Source: Nitrososphaeraceae archaeon
GTDB lineage: Archaea; Thermoproteota; Nitrososphaeria; Nitrososphaerales; Nitrososphaeraceae
DNA length: 16,369 nt
NCBI GenBank assembly: GCA_025937665.1
Contig: JAICQW010000020.1
Coordinates: 1 to 16,369 of the forward strand
Direction of reading: 5' to 3'
In this document: positions 1-7,527 of the stretch, in pieces
Layout: every line of letters starts with the position of its first letter
Numbering within the stretch: the stretch's first letter is position 1
Notes under the pieces: model-generated
What the model was told of the DNA's origin: nothing
Databases searched by the model: none
What the model saw: the letters and a program-made list of their open reading frames with translations, nothing else
Program-made: the position numbers and the translations under genes

Positions 1-112
1 ATGCATCATTATTTACCAATACAATAACAATAAAACAGAACCTTATTATTATTATTATTTACAATCAAGAAATCTTTAATTTCCACAGTGAGTTTAGTAT
101 GATTGATTCAAA

Positions 113-262
113 TTGTTAGCAATTCTTTCAGCCACATTATTTGCAATATTGCCAAAGGGTACAGTGAGAGATGAAGGTACCTTTTTTATCATGATTACGA
201 TTCTTGCAGGACTTATTGCAGCAGCCTACATAATGAGAAAAAGAAGAAATAGACAATCTTAA
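113..262 (+). CDS. Candidate 49-aa membrane protein (unrecognised)
   Basis: I do not recognise this small open frame. Read from the TTG at 113 it encodes 49 residues: a short hydrophobic stretch (about residues 2-14), a charged loop with KGTVRDEG (15-22), a stronger membrane segment (about 24-40), and a basic tail MRKRRNRQS that should stay in the cytoplasm. The frame is open from 107; an in-frame TGA sits at 104-106. A TATA-like ctttaatt at about 74-81 would place transcription near 103, which fits a TTG start with a very short leader. Other starts are GTG at 164 and ATG at 191, the latter leaving only 23 residues. It converges with the DUF309 gene. It could be chance or a remnant of a membrane anchor; hydrophobic helix followed by basic cluster is the only real support. 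Confidence 0.35.
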   Translation: MLAILSATLFAILPKGTVRDEGTFFIMITILAGLIAAAYIMRKRRNRQS

Positions 263-330
263 TAAACCAACATGACAGTTCGTTATAGAATGTTGATTTC
301 TAGATAGTGGCATATTTTTGATGTACTTTC

Positions 331-903
331 TTAGATATTAAACCTTGAGATTTTGGTCGAATTGATAATATTCATCACATGAGTTTTTATCAAATCCACA
401 TCTATATCATGATAATGGCCGTATGCACTACGCAATTTGTCTAGTGCTCTCTTCATTATTGATATACATGTATCTTGTTCTCCTTTTTGATAATGTACTA
501 AGGCTGCCGCAACAAGAATTATACCGTTTAACAGGGCTCTCTCGTCCCCTTGGGTATGTTTCCATACTCCTTCAAGAATTTCATGGGTCTTCCAATATTT
601 CTCGGTGTTGAATAGCTGACGTGCAAGCTCTAGTGATACTTTTTTGTCCAATTCACTTTCACCAATCTTATCAATTTCTGTCATGGTCCCAATTTTTCGT
701 AATCTTGATTTTATTTTTTCTGGATCTAATGAAGAAGGGATACTCATATCAAGTTCAAGAAAGTACGATGCAACTCTTACATCTCTAATAATTATTTTGT
801 AATCTTTCAAAATATTTCTGGACAAAGAAAGAATTGAATTTGCGTCCTCGGGAAGGTATTTTTCATTCTCCAGATATACCATGTATCTTGATGAGGGTTC
901 CAT
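331..903 (-). CDS. DUF309 domain protein
   Basis: The C-terminal half carries the DUF309 signature: a helix with LFNTEKYWKTHEILEGVWK, in which the HE pair is the family hallmark, followed by helices with GIILVAAALVHYQKGE and the end of the bundle. The N-terminal part (RYMVYLENEKYLPEDA) looks like the short extra domain seen in archaeal members. DUF309 proteins are small all-helical proteins of unknown function; no enzyme activity should be assigned. The frame is open up to a TTG at 942, but a TATA-like box (rc ctttaaat, 956-963) predicts transcription from about 933, downstream of that TTG. I therefore chose the ATG at 903, giving 190 residues. It is a single gene, convergent with the small frame at 113-262. 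Family assignment is good; the start is less certain. Confidence 0.85.
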   Translation of the reverse strand: MEPSSRYMVYLENEKYLPEDANSILSLSRNILKDYKIIIRDVRVASYFLELDMSIPSSLDPEKIKSRLRKIGTMTEIDKIGESELDKKVSLELARQLFNTEKYWKTHEILEGVWKHTQGDERALLNGIILVAAALVHYQKGEQDTCISIMKRALDKLRSAYGHYHDIDVDLIKTHVMNIINSTKISRFNI

Positions 904-1102
904 CAAATCTCTGATCCTGATACCATATGAACGTCGTACCAAAATAAGTTATTGCATTTAAAGAAGCAATTTCATTCTAAAATCAAACTATGAGCACAAC
1001 AGATAACAGGTACAGTTAGATGGTAAATCTGAAGTTTGTTAAAATGCAAATAGATTTCTGATGTGATTTCTTGGCTCAAAATTATTCTGAGAATCGATAT
1101 CG

Positions 1103-1927
1103 TTATCTAAAAAGCGTGAACAAATATGGAGTTTCTTTCTTTTCATCAAGCGTCCATGAGGTTGGCAGACTCAAACATTCGACTAGTTTTAATTCACAAT
1201 CATCTATGAATTTTCCCCAACCCCACATAGACTTATCTCGCGAGTACTTCCTATACGTATGGCTTCCCATTAATGTGATACCCACATTCTGCAGTTTATC
1301 CATATATTTTTTGAATTGATTTGTTATTCCATATGATATCATTTCACCAGATTCAGGCAAAGCCGAAACAAAGAGCATAGTATTATCAAGTGCCAATTGT
1401 GAGTAGTCTATCGAATTAGAATCTCCATTTATGACCCGAAATTTAACGTTACTATTATCAGATATCTTAGTTTGGAGATCGCATAAGTCTTTATCTATCT
1501 CTACTCCGATGGAATTAAGACCAATAATACTGCCACAATACAGTAACCTCCCATCACCCGACCCGATGTCAATTATATTTTCAAATCCTAAATCTTTTGC
1601 CACTAGGACCATTACCAATGCAGAGAGTACCCATGTTGGAAGAAATGGTTGATAGTTTGTATCATATTTTTTCGAACTTAGCCAAAATTGATTGATATCA
1701 CCTTCATATGATATGCATGGAATATTTCCGAGTACCAGACTTTCCTGTTTGTAATAGATTTTGTTAAGCTTAAAGAAGGTATGTAGTTTTTCTAAATGTG
1801 ATTTGTCAAAAAGATCGTGATTACCCGTGTCTGGTAAAAACTCTCTTATATGATTGTATGAATGAATTTTTTCAAGATATTCATTTTTAAGTTTGAGCAA
1901 CTCTTGAACCAAGTAGTTTTGTACCAT
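1103..1927 (-). CDS. SAM-dependent class I methyltransferase
   Basis: A 274-residue protein with a Rossmann-type methyltransferase core in its middle. Motif I is IDIGSGDGR (about 119-127), the SAM-binding glycine loop. The acidic residue ending beta-2 lies in GVEID (141-145), and NGDSNSID (167-174) corresponds to the region contacting the adenine. About 110 residues precede the core, including helical DLFDKSHLEKLHTFFKLNKIYY and a segment with FWLSSKKYDTNYQPFLP that resembles the lid seen before motif I in several archaeal methyltransferases. No substrate motif such as NPPY (N6-adenine/PrmC type) is visible, so the substrate is unknown; protein, small molecule and RNA are all possible. The ATG at 1927 fits the TATA-like rc aatttaagc at 1952-1960, making the mRNA nearly leaderless. 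It is a single gene between DUF309 and sucD. Confidence 0.85.
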   Translation of the reverse strand: MVQNYLVQELLKLKNEYLEKIHSYNHIREFLPDTGNHDLFDKSHLEKLHTFFKLNKIYYKQESLVLGNIPCISYEGDINQFWLSSKKYDTNYQPFLPTWVLSALVMVLVAKDLGFENIIDIGSGDGRLLYCGSIIGLNSIGVEIDKDLCDLQTKISDNSNVKFRVINGDSNSIDYSQLALDNTMLFVSALPESGEMISYGITNQFKKYMDKLQNVGITLMGSHTYRKYSRDKSMWGWGKFIDDCELKLVECLSLPTSWTLDEKKETPYLFTLFR

Positions 1928-1951
1928 TCAAATCTCACTTTGAGTTTTCAA

Positions 1952-1960
1952 GCTTAAATT
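1952..1960 (-). promoter_or_regulatory. TATA-like box of the methyltransferase gene
   Basis: On the minus strand the bases read aatttaagc, centred about 29 bases before the ATG at 1927. The spacing is that of an archaeal TATA box driving a nearly leaderless transcript. Inferred from sequence and spacing only. Confidence 0.4.
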
Positions 1961-2110
1961 ATTAGATCTTGGTATTGTTGGAACAATGATGATATTGAAC
2001 TCTAAAAATTTCAAGTTAATCTGAAGTTGGATGTACCATTTACCATAATTATTCATTTATGATAGATGAGATGAAATATTAATATTATTATTTTCATTAT
2101 TATCGCTTTA

Positions 2111-2140
2111 CCAAAAATAGGAAAATAAGTATGTAAATTT
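2111..2140 (-). terminator. Probable U-tract terminator after sucD
   Basis: Eleven or more bases downstream of the sucD stop, the minus strand is T-rich, with the runs TTTACATACTTATTTTCC and TATTTTT and no stable hairpin. Archaeal termination generally relies on such U-runs. No other gene is visible between 1928 and 2151. Confidence 0.35.
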
Positions 2141-2151
2141 GTGCGGTAGAT

Positions 2152-3078
2152 TTAACATTTGTTCAATTTCATCAGCTTTAGCAGAATGCTTGGAACTTCG
2201 GCAGGTCTTTTGGCCACGGGAATATTGACTTTAGAGTAACTAGAAATCTTAGATTCTGCAGAACCATAATTTCCATAAACTATTGCGCCTGCATGTCCCA
2301 TTCTTTTTTCCTTTGGTGCTGAACGTCCTGCTACGTACGCCACAACTGGTTTACTGAAACCTGTTTTTTCAATGTACTGGACTAATGATTCCTCTGCATC
2401 TCCTCCTATTTCACCAACTACCACTACTGATTCAACTTCATCCCGGTCGCTTATCAGCTCAAATGCCTCTATCAAGTTTGTGCCGTTAATTGGATCTCCA
2501 CCGATACCCAATGCGATTTGTTGACCTATTCCTTGCCTTGACAGATGATATGAAACTTCATACATCAAGGTCCCGCTCCTAGAAAAGACCGCGGTACTTC
2601 CCTTTGTAAATGGTTGAGACGGCATAATCCCGATTTTATTTACCGATGGTACAATAACACCGGGAGTATTAGGACCTATTATCTTAGCACCATTAGTTTG
2701 TGCATACTCTAGGGCTTCTATTGCATCACGTACTGGAACATGTTCTGGAATAGCGACAAGTAATTTTATTCCGTTATTGACCGCGTCCTTTACTGCAGAA
2801 AGGAAGAATGGGGCTGGAACAAATATTCCAGATATTTTTGCGCCAAGGTTCTTATTAGCGTCCTTTACGGAGTCGAAAACAGGAATTCCTTCAAATGTCT
2901 GTCCTCCCTTGTTAGGAGTTACTCCTGCAACGATATTGGTACCATATTCCCTCATCAACCTTGTATGGACAGAACCAAAATTTCCAGTGATTCCCTGAAT
3001 TATGACTGGTTTATTACCATAGTCAGTATCACCAGGTTTACCTACAAGAATATCAAAAATATCAAATTTCTTGGACAT
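2152..3078 (-). CDS. sucD: Succinate-CoA ligase (ADP-forming), alpha subunit
   Basis: The 308-residue alpha subunit of succinyl-CoA synthetase, which carries the phosphohistidine that relays phosphate between succinyl phosphate and ADP. The N-terminal CoA-binding fold has GITGNFGS (29-36) and VTPNKGGQ (53-60). The middle has GPNTPGVI (135-142), SRSGTLMYE (166-174) and GIGGDP (191-196). The active-site histidine is His262 in KRMGHAGAI, matching the bacterial motif. The protein starts about 20 residues earlier than typical bacterial homologues (extra MSKKFDIFDILVGKPGDTDY). Its ATG lies directly after the sucC stop with no base between, so the two subunits should be co-transcribed and translationally coupled. 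The enzyme acts in the cytoplasm in the TCA cycle; in archaea with the hydroxypropionate/hydroxybutyrate cycle succinyl-CoA is also a carbon-fixation intermediate, so the complex links the two pathways. Confidence 0.97.
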   Translation of the reverse strand: MSKKFDIFDILVGKPGDTDYGNKPVIIQGITGNFGSVHTRLMREYGTNIVAGVTPNKGGQTFEGIPVFDSVKDANKNLGAKISGIFVPAPFFLSAVKDAVNNGIKLLVAIPEHVPVRDAIEALEYAQTNGAKIIGPNTPGVIVPSVNKIGIMPSQPFTKGSTAVFSRSGTLMYEVSYHLSRQGIGQQIALGIGGDPINGTNLIEAFELISDRDEVESVVVVGEIGGDAEESLVQYIEKTGFSKPVVAYVAGRSAPKEKRMGHAGAIVYGNYGSAESKISSYSKVNIPVAKRPAEVPSILLKLMKLNKC

Positions 3079-4191
3079 TTATTTGCTCAACTCTTTATAC
3101 TGGACTAGTGATGAAATTGCTTCCTCTACTGTATCATATAGCTTTGCATTGCTGTTAGAAAGCATTTTTTTTGACTTTTCAGATTCTGCTCCCGAGATTC
3201 TTGCATAAATTGGAACAGTAATCATACCGTCTTGATACGCATTAAGTATAGCCTGAGCCACCAAGTCTGTTCTGACAATACCGCCAAACAAATTTACCAA
3301 GATGGCCTTTATTTTTGACAATTTGCTAATTACTTCTAATGCCTTGTAAATAGTTTCAGTAGTAGCTCTACCACCAAAATCCAAAAAGGCTCCAGGCTTA
3401 CCACCCGCATCAGTTACAATGTCCAATGTGGACATAACAAGACCAGCACCATTACCTATTATTGCTATGTTTCCATCTAGCTCAACAAATGAAAATCCAC
3501 TCTTTTCGGCTTGCTCTTGCAATTCAGAAATTTGGACATATTTTCTTAACTCAGGATGCCTAAACAATGAGTTATCATCTATAATGATTTTTGAGTCAAG
3601 TGCCAAACAAGTTCCATCTTTTAATATGGCCAATGGATTGATTTCTGCCAACTCTGCTTCCTTTTCTCTAACGAGTTTAGCTAATTTTATTACAATATTT
3701 GAAAATGACTTTGCAGTTACACCATCAAGATTTAATTTTTTGGCAATGTTTTCTGCGTCTGATTGCGTCAATCCAGTAATTGAAATGTCCTGAATTACTT
3801 TGTTCTCCACACTTTCAATATCCATTCCGCCCTGAGCAGAAGAAATTAATGAATAACTCCGTTTTCCTCTGTTTAGGAACAAAGAAAGATAAAGCTCTTT
3901 GTCTATGTTTACAGCTTCTTCAATCAAGATCACTTTTGGTAGCTCTCCTTTAACCTCTTTATTCAACAATTCCGTAAATTTCGGCGCCAAATCTTCCAGT
4001 TTCATGCATTTCAATATTGCGCCAGCCTTTCCCCTACCACCAACGGTCAATTGAGATTTAAGTACAACAGGAAATTGGAGTTTGTCTGCAATTTGGTTCA
4101 ATTCAGATTGGTTTCTAGCAAGATATGATTTTGGGACGGCGATGTCATGTTCTGTAAATAATTCCTTCCCCTGATATTCTAGTAACTTCAT
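3079..4191 (-). CDS. sucC: Succinate-CoA ligase (ADP-forming), beta subunit
   Basis: The 370-residue beta subunit of succinyl-CoA synthetase, holding the nucleotide site (ATP-grasp fold) and the succinate site. It begins with the family start MKLLEYQGKELF; the ATP-grasp domain has FPVVLKSQLTVGGRGKAG (about 40-57) and the metal-binding region AELAEINPLAIL. The C-terminal ligase domain shows IIGNGAGLVMSTLDIVTDAGGK and the conserved LVNLFGGIVRTD. Length is slightly below the usual 385-390. It is the first gene of the sucCD pair and abuts sucD exactly. A TATA-like box on the minus strand at about 4221-4230 would start transcription near 4199, leaving a leader of under ten bases. Nucleotide preference (ADP or GDP) cannot be read with confidence; ADP-forming is the usual form. 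The identification is secure. Confidence 0.97.
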   Translation of the reverse strand: MKLLEYQGKELFTEHDIAVPKSYLARNQSELNQIADKLQFPVVLKSQLTVGGRGKAGAILKCMKLEDLAPKFTELLNKEVKGELPKVILIEEAVNIDKELYLSLFLNRGKRSYSLISSAQGGMDIESVENKVIQDISITGLTQSDAENIAKKLNLDGVTAKSFSNIVIKLAKLVREKEAELAEINPLAILKDGTCLALDSKIIIDDNSLFRHPELRKYVQISELQEQAEKSGFSFVELDGNIAIIGNGAGLVMSTLDIVTDAGGKPGAFLDFGGRATTETIYKALEVISKLSKIKAILVNLFGGIVRTDLVAQAILNAYQDGMITVPIYARISGAESEKSKKMLSNSNAKLYDTVEEAISSLVQYKELSK

Positions 4192-4220
4192 TCAGCAAGA
4201 ATTTGAAGCCTATATGGCGA

Positions 4221-4230
4221 CTTATATTCT
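4221..4230 (-). promoter_or_regulatory. TATA box of sucCD
   Basis: The minus strand reads agaatataag, centred about 34 bases before the sucC ATG at 4191, so the predicted transcript has a leader of under ten bases. It lies back to back with the TATA box for the 56-aa gene at 4285. Confidence 0.5.
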
Positions 4231-4254
4231 TATACGAGTTACCAAATTTGAAAA

Positions 4255-4263
4255 TTTATATAT
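4255..4263 (+). promoter_or_regulatory. TATA box of the 56-aa membrane protein gene
   Basis: The sequence tttatatat is centred 26 bases before the ATG at 4285, which is the textbook distance between an archaeal TATA box and its transcription start. The mRNA is therefore predicted to begin at the start codon itself (leaderless). Confidence 0.6.
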
Positions 4264-4284
4264 CTTCTATTAAATCCGTATGCT

Positions 4285-4455
4285 ATGGCTGAAAAAATGA
4301 CTGCTGTATGGCTTATTTTATTGACGATAATCGCGTGTGCAGCAGTACCTGCTGTTATGATTTGGTTGACAACAACACCTAGTGGTTCCGCACCTCATCT
4401 ACTACTTGGCACTAATGAATTTTCCCCAATCGGAATTAGTCTTCTTAATTTTTAA
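4285..4455 (+). CDS. Small 56-aa single-pass membrane protein
   Basis: An unannotated-length gene of 56 residues starting MAEKMTAVWLILLTIIACAA. Residues 6-28 form one strong membrane helix ending PAVMIWL. The remainder (TTTPSGSAPHLLLGTNEFSPIGISLLNF) is polar, then mildly hydrophobic, and would lie outside or along the membrane. Support for expression is a well-placed TATA box exactly 26 bases upstream of the ATG and an open frame ending in TAA at 4453. It is transcribed away from sucCD and towards the GHKL ATPase, 144 bases further on. I do not recognise a family and no function can be inferred; small membrane subunits of respiratory or transport complexes are one possibility but nothing in the residues proves it. 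Confidence 0.6.
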   Translation: MAEKMTAVWLILLTIIACAAVPAVMIWLTTTPSGSAPHLLLGTNEFSPIGISLLNF

Positions 4456-4599
4456 CATAGTAACAACATCCTCAAATTTTGTTCTGAAGTAATTAAAAGT
4501 TTATTTCATTTATTCGCTATTGTTCAATAAGAATATTTTGAGATTGATAAAAATACGAACGAGTAATAGATAAAGGTGAGAGATTGAGACATAGTTACC

Positions 4600-6219
4600 A
4601 TGGCAATCGCTCTAAAGGTGCATCCATCTTTCTTTAAGGAATTTGCTACAAAGACATGGGTTTCTCCAGCAGACGTTGTAAAGGAATTAGTTGAAAACGC
4701 TTTCGATGAGGACGCAACAAGAGTTCTAATAACCATCCTTTCTGATAACTCCATTTCAATTGAAGATAACGCGGGAATGGATGAAAGCGAGATTCAAAAA
4801 TTCTTGCTTCTTGGTTCGCCACATAAGAAAGTCGATTCTGTTTCGCCCAAGTTAAAGAGGATTAGAACAGGAAGATATGGAACAGGAAGACTATCATTTT
4901 TGACATCATTCGAAAAAATGAAAATTAGAACCCGAAAGGGTAACTATCATAAATCATTTCTAATTGATACGAAATCATTAGATGATCTATTTAGAGGTAA
5001 ATCCAACTTACGCGAAATCAGAGAAACGCGCTTGTCAAGGGATGGAACTGAGATAATCGTAAGTGATGCCAAATCACATGTTGATGAGCTAAGACTAGTA
5101 AAGGAAATTAGAAAATTGGCAGTGCTTAGGCATCCACTTTTTGAGGTGTATATTAAGAGATCATCGAGATTCAAAGAATGGAGCTTTACTAATGCTCAGC
5201 TGATAAGAGTTCCCGACATACAGGGACATAGAATCCCCCTGAACCTGGACAAGGGAAGCATAGTTGGTGAAATTACTGTGGCTCGCCGACCGCTAACTGA
5301 AGATGAGAGAGGAATTGCAGTCATGGTAGGAGGACATATAGTAATGAGGACCTTGTTTGGATTTGACTCCAAAATACCTAGAGTGACTGGATTTGTAAGA
5401 TGCGATACGCTAACATCTAGATTTGCAGATAAATCTGCGATAATAGAAGATAAGGAATTTGAGAAATTTTCAGGACTGATGAAAAAGTTCATAGTAGATA
5501 CGGTCATCCCAAGTCTTACACTTTATGAAGATGTTCTTGTGACTCGAGAAGAATCAAAAATTTACAAACAGATTGATAAAGTTCTTGGTCAAGCTGTATT
5601 TGAAACTTTAGAACCCTCGGAAGAAATCGAAGGATATGAAATAGTTGAAACAAAAAAAATAGTATCAAAACCTACTGGGAAGGCATCTTCAATTCCCGCT
5701 GAAGATAATTTGTTTGACAAATCAATAGATGATGAATACAAAGACATTACCAAGAATGAAAACAAAAGAACACGAGGCACAGTAACTGAAAAAGGAAAGA
5801 ATAGGCAGACATTGGATGACGCAGATAATACTCTACCTAATTATCTATACAGTGGACAAAGCCCAGACATGGAAAACTACGAAAATATTACAGTTACAAC
5901 TCAGGTAAGAAAGCCATTAATGAAGAAAACTTTTGCATTGAAAAAAGTTGGGTACAAGATCATTCCCTACGAAGATGAAACCGATTCAAGATATAGCTTC
6001 ATAAACGAAAATGTAGTATTTGTAAACAAGGCAAATCCGACATACAAAGCTGAATCATTAAGAGGAGATGAGTTCCTTTTGCGACACATCATGAATATTG
6101 TGGCACAAGCTGTAGCAGAGACAAGGCATCCAGAAGGGAAGGAAGCGTTAGAATTACAAAATAGATTGGTTTCAGAAGCAATAAGGATTCACGATACATT
6201 TTTGACTAAATTGCCTTGA
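4600..6219 (+). CDS. GHKL-superfamily ATPase (HSP90/MutL/MORC-like fold)
   Basis: A 539-residue protein with an N-terminal Bergerat ATP-binding fold. The N-box is KELVENAFDEDAT (28-40), with Glu29 and Asn33 in the places of the catalytic base and Mg-binding Asn of MutL-type ATPases. Motif G1 is EDNAGMDE (55-62), and the glycine lid is GRYGTGRLSF (91-100). A second domain (about 200-330) follows, then a charged, low-complexity linker (about 345-440, rich in Lys, Asp, Glu) and a compact conserved-looking C-terminal domain (about 445-539) with NENVVFVNKANPTYKAE. No histidine-kinase His box, TOPRIM or endonuclease motif is visible, so it is neither a sensor kinase nor a complete topoisomerase. 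Its substrate is unknown; chaperone-like or DNA-associated roles are both possible. psmB lies 83 bases downstream on the same strand. G1 is one glycine short of the common DNAGGM form. Confidence 0.8.
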   Translation: MAIALKVHPSFFKEFATKTWVSPADVVKELVENAFDEDATRVLITILSDNSISIEDNAGMDESEIQKFLLLGSPHKKVDSVSPKLKRIRTGRYGTGRLSFLTSFEKMKIRTRKGNYHKSFLIDTKSLDDLFRGKSNLREIRETRLSRDGTEIIVSDAKSHVDELRLVKEIRKLAVLRHPLFEVYIKRSSRFKEWSFTNAQLIRVPDIQGHRIPLNLDKGSIVGEITVARRPLTEDERGIAVMVGGHIVMRTLFGFDSKIPRVTGFVRCDTLTSRFADKSAIIEDKEFEKFSGLMKKFIVDTVIPSLTLYEDVLVTREESKIYKQIDKVLGQAVFETLEPSEEIEGYEIVETKKIVSKPTGKASSIPAEDNLFDKSIDDEYKDITKNENKRTRGTVTEKGKNRQTLDDADNTLPNYLYSGQSPDMENYENITVTTQVRKPLMKKTFALKKVGYKIIPYEDETDSRYSFINENVVFVNKANPTYKAESLRGDEFLLRHIMNIVAQAVAETRHPEGKEALELQNRLVSEAIRIHDTFLTKLP

Positions 6220-6302
6220 ATTGTAATAACTAACATTGCTTAGGTTATCTTGAGAATAGACGAAACGACTAAATCTAACTACATTCACTACTAACCAATC
6301 AT

Positions 6303-6899
6303 ATGGCGTTTCAATTTATGCCAGGTGCTACCGCGGTAGGTATAACTTATCAAGACGGTATTGTTCTTGCTGCTGAAAAACGTATTTCCTATGGAAATTT
6401 TGTGGTAAATAAGAATACGAAGAAAATATTCACGATAACTGATCAAGTTGCCAGTGCATGCGCAGGTATGGTGGCTGACATGCAAGTTCTGACAAGACAA
6501 GTTGGAGCTCTTGCAAAAATTAGAAAATTGGAAACTAGAAGAGATATGGCTACAAATTCTGTTGCGAAGTTGATGTCAGTTATTATGTTCGAAAGAAGAT
6601 ACTTTCCTTTACTGACCCAGGTAATTGTTGGAGGAGTGCAAACTACACCTGAAATTTATACACTGGATCCTTTGGGCTCACTTCTTCCCGATAACTATGC
6701 AGCAGTAGGCACAGGAGCAGAAATGGCGTTGGGAATAATGGATGCTGAGTACAAGAAAAACATGTCGGAGGATACATCCAAGAAACTTGCTATTAAGGCA
6801 GTAAAGTCGTCAATACAAAGAGATTCTGCAAGCGGTGATGGTATTGATGTCTTGACGATAACTAAAAAGGGGATAGAAGAAGAATCACTTGGTCTATGA
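6303..6899 (+). CDS. psmB: 20S proteasome beta subunit, predicted catalytically inactive
   Basis: A 198-residue archaeal proteasome beta subunit, a building block of the inner rings of the 20S core. Active beta subunits are cut after a Gly to expose Thr1. Here the equivalent site reads MPGATAVGI, so position 1 is Ala9, not Thr. Aligned by eye with the Thermoplasma subunit, other active-site positions remain: Glu25 (position 17), Lys41 (33), Asp174 and Ser177 in QRDSASG (166 and 169), while Ser129 is Thr137. Without Thr1 the subunit cannot perform threonine-protease catalysis or self-process. Some archaea of the TACK group have two beta subunits, one active and one structural; I infer this is the structural one and that an active paralogue lies elsewhere. 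The eight-residue N-terminal extension would be retained. It may be co-transcribed with the GHKL ATPase. Confidence 0.95.
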   Translation: MAFQFMPGATAVGITYQDGIVLAAEKRISYGNFVVNKNTKKIFTITDQVASACAGMVADMQVLTRQVGALAKIRKLETRRDMATNSVAKLMSVIMFERRYFPLLTQVIVGGVQTTPEIYTLDPLGSLLPDNYAAVGTGAEMALGIMDAEYKKNMSEDTSKKLAIKAVKSSIQRDSASGDGIDVLTITKKGIEEESLGL

Positions 6900-6948
6900 T
6901 TTTGCACATATTCTCAAAATCATCAATTTTCTAAAATCGTCAGCTTAA

Positions 6949-7431
6949 TCATGTCCTAATAGTTTTTTTCATTTCCCAATACTCATCCCCAATATGGTGT
7001 ATGTTGTTTAATACAACCCCTTTTTCCATTTTTCTTCCATTCTCGTCATCCACGTTGGAAATGCATACCGCGAGTTCTTTTTTATGAGTTTGATCTTTTA
7101 CAAGTACTATTTCTGATTCCTTGAATGCAGAAAAATCAGTTATGCCAGGCCTCATTATATTAGCACCATTGCAAACAAACTTGACCGCATTCATGTCAAC
7201 CTGAACCGATGCAAAATGATTCAAAATTGCATGTTGAGTCAGATGAGGAATCACGAGATCGGGTGCCAATTGGATGGCAACTATATTATTTCCCACTAGG
7301 AGTCGCTTATTTTCATCTATGACGTAAGCCTGGAGACTCTTGATGGGAACTATTGAATTTGTTGGCCAAGATCGGCTAATCTGATCCGTGATGTCATGTA
7401 TCTCTCGCTTTGACAGTGAATGGACTTTCAA
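6949..7431 (-). CDS. PUA-domain RNA-binding protein, MCT-1-like
   Basis: A 160-residue protein of the archaeal MCT-1/PUA family. The N-terminal half (about 1-75) is the pre-PUA domain (LSKREIHDITDQI, then VIDENKRLLVG). The C-terminal PUA domain (about 78-155) contains VDMNAVKFVCNGANIMRPGI, where the GANIMRPGI segment is the characteristic PUA loop, and ends with a KGVVLNNIHHIGDEYWE strand. Eukaryotic relatives (MCT-1/DENR, eIF2D) bind the small ribosomal subunit during re-initiation and recycling; an archaeal translation role is plausible but inferred. The start codon is TTG at 7431. A TATA-like element (rc gataaatatttc, 7451-7462) sits about 26 bases before it, so a leaderless TTG start is likely. 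It converges with psmB, 49 bases away. Confidence 0.88.
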   Translation of the reverse strand: MKVHSLSKREIHDITDQISRSWPTNSIVPIKSLQAYVIDENKRLLVGNNIVAIQLAPDLVIPHLTQHAILNHFASVQVDMNAVKFVCNGANIMRPGITDFSAFKESEIVLVKDQTHKKELAVCISNVDDENGRKMEKGVVLNNIHHIGDEYWEMKKTIRT

Positions 7432-7450
7432 TTATTTTGGTGTCGTTTTT

Positions 7451-7462
7451 GAAATATTTATC
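7451..7462 (-). promoter_or_regulatory. TATA-like box of the PUA protein gene
   Basis: The minus strand reads gataaatatttc, centred about 26 bases before the TTG start at 7431. The distance supports that TTG as both transcription and translation start. Confidence 0.45.
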
Positions 7463-7527
7463 AATATCCATAATTGAGGTTTTTAAATTTGATTAATTAT
7501 TCATGAATATTCTCTCAAATTTGAGAC

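Noticed and set aside
44..60. A run of ATT triplets, with similar AT runs at 2079-2105.
   Set aside because: Simple low-complexity sequence normal for AT-rich intergenic DNA; not a CRISPR or origin repeat.
4574..4581. A Shine-Dalgarno-like aggtgag before the GHKL ATPase.
   Set aside because: It lies about 20 bases before the ATG, too far to act as a normal ribosome binding site.
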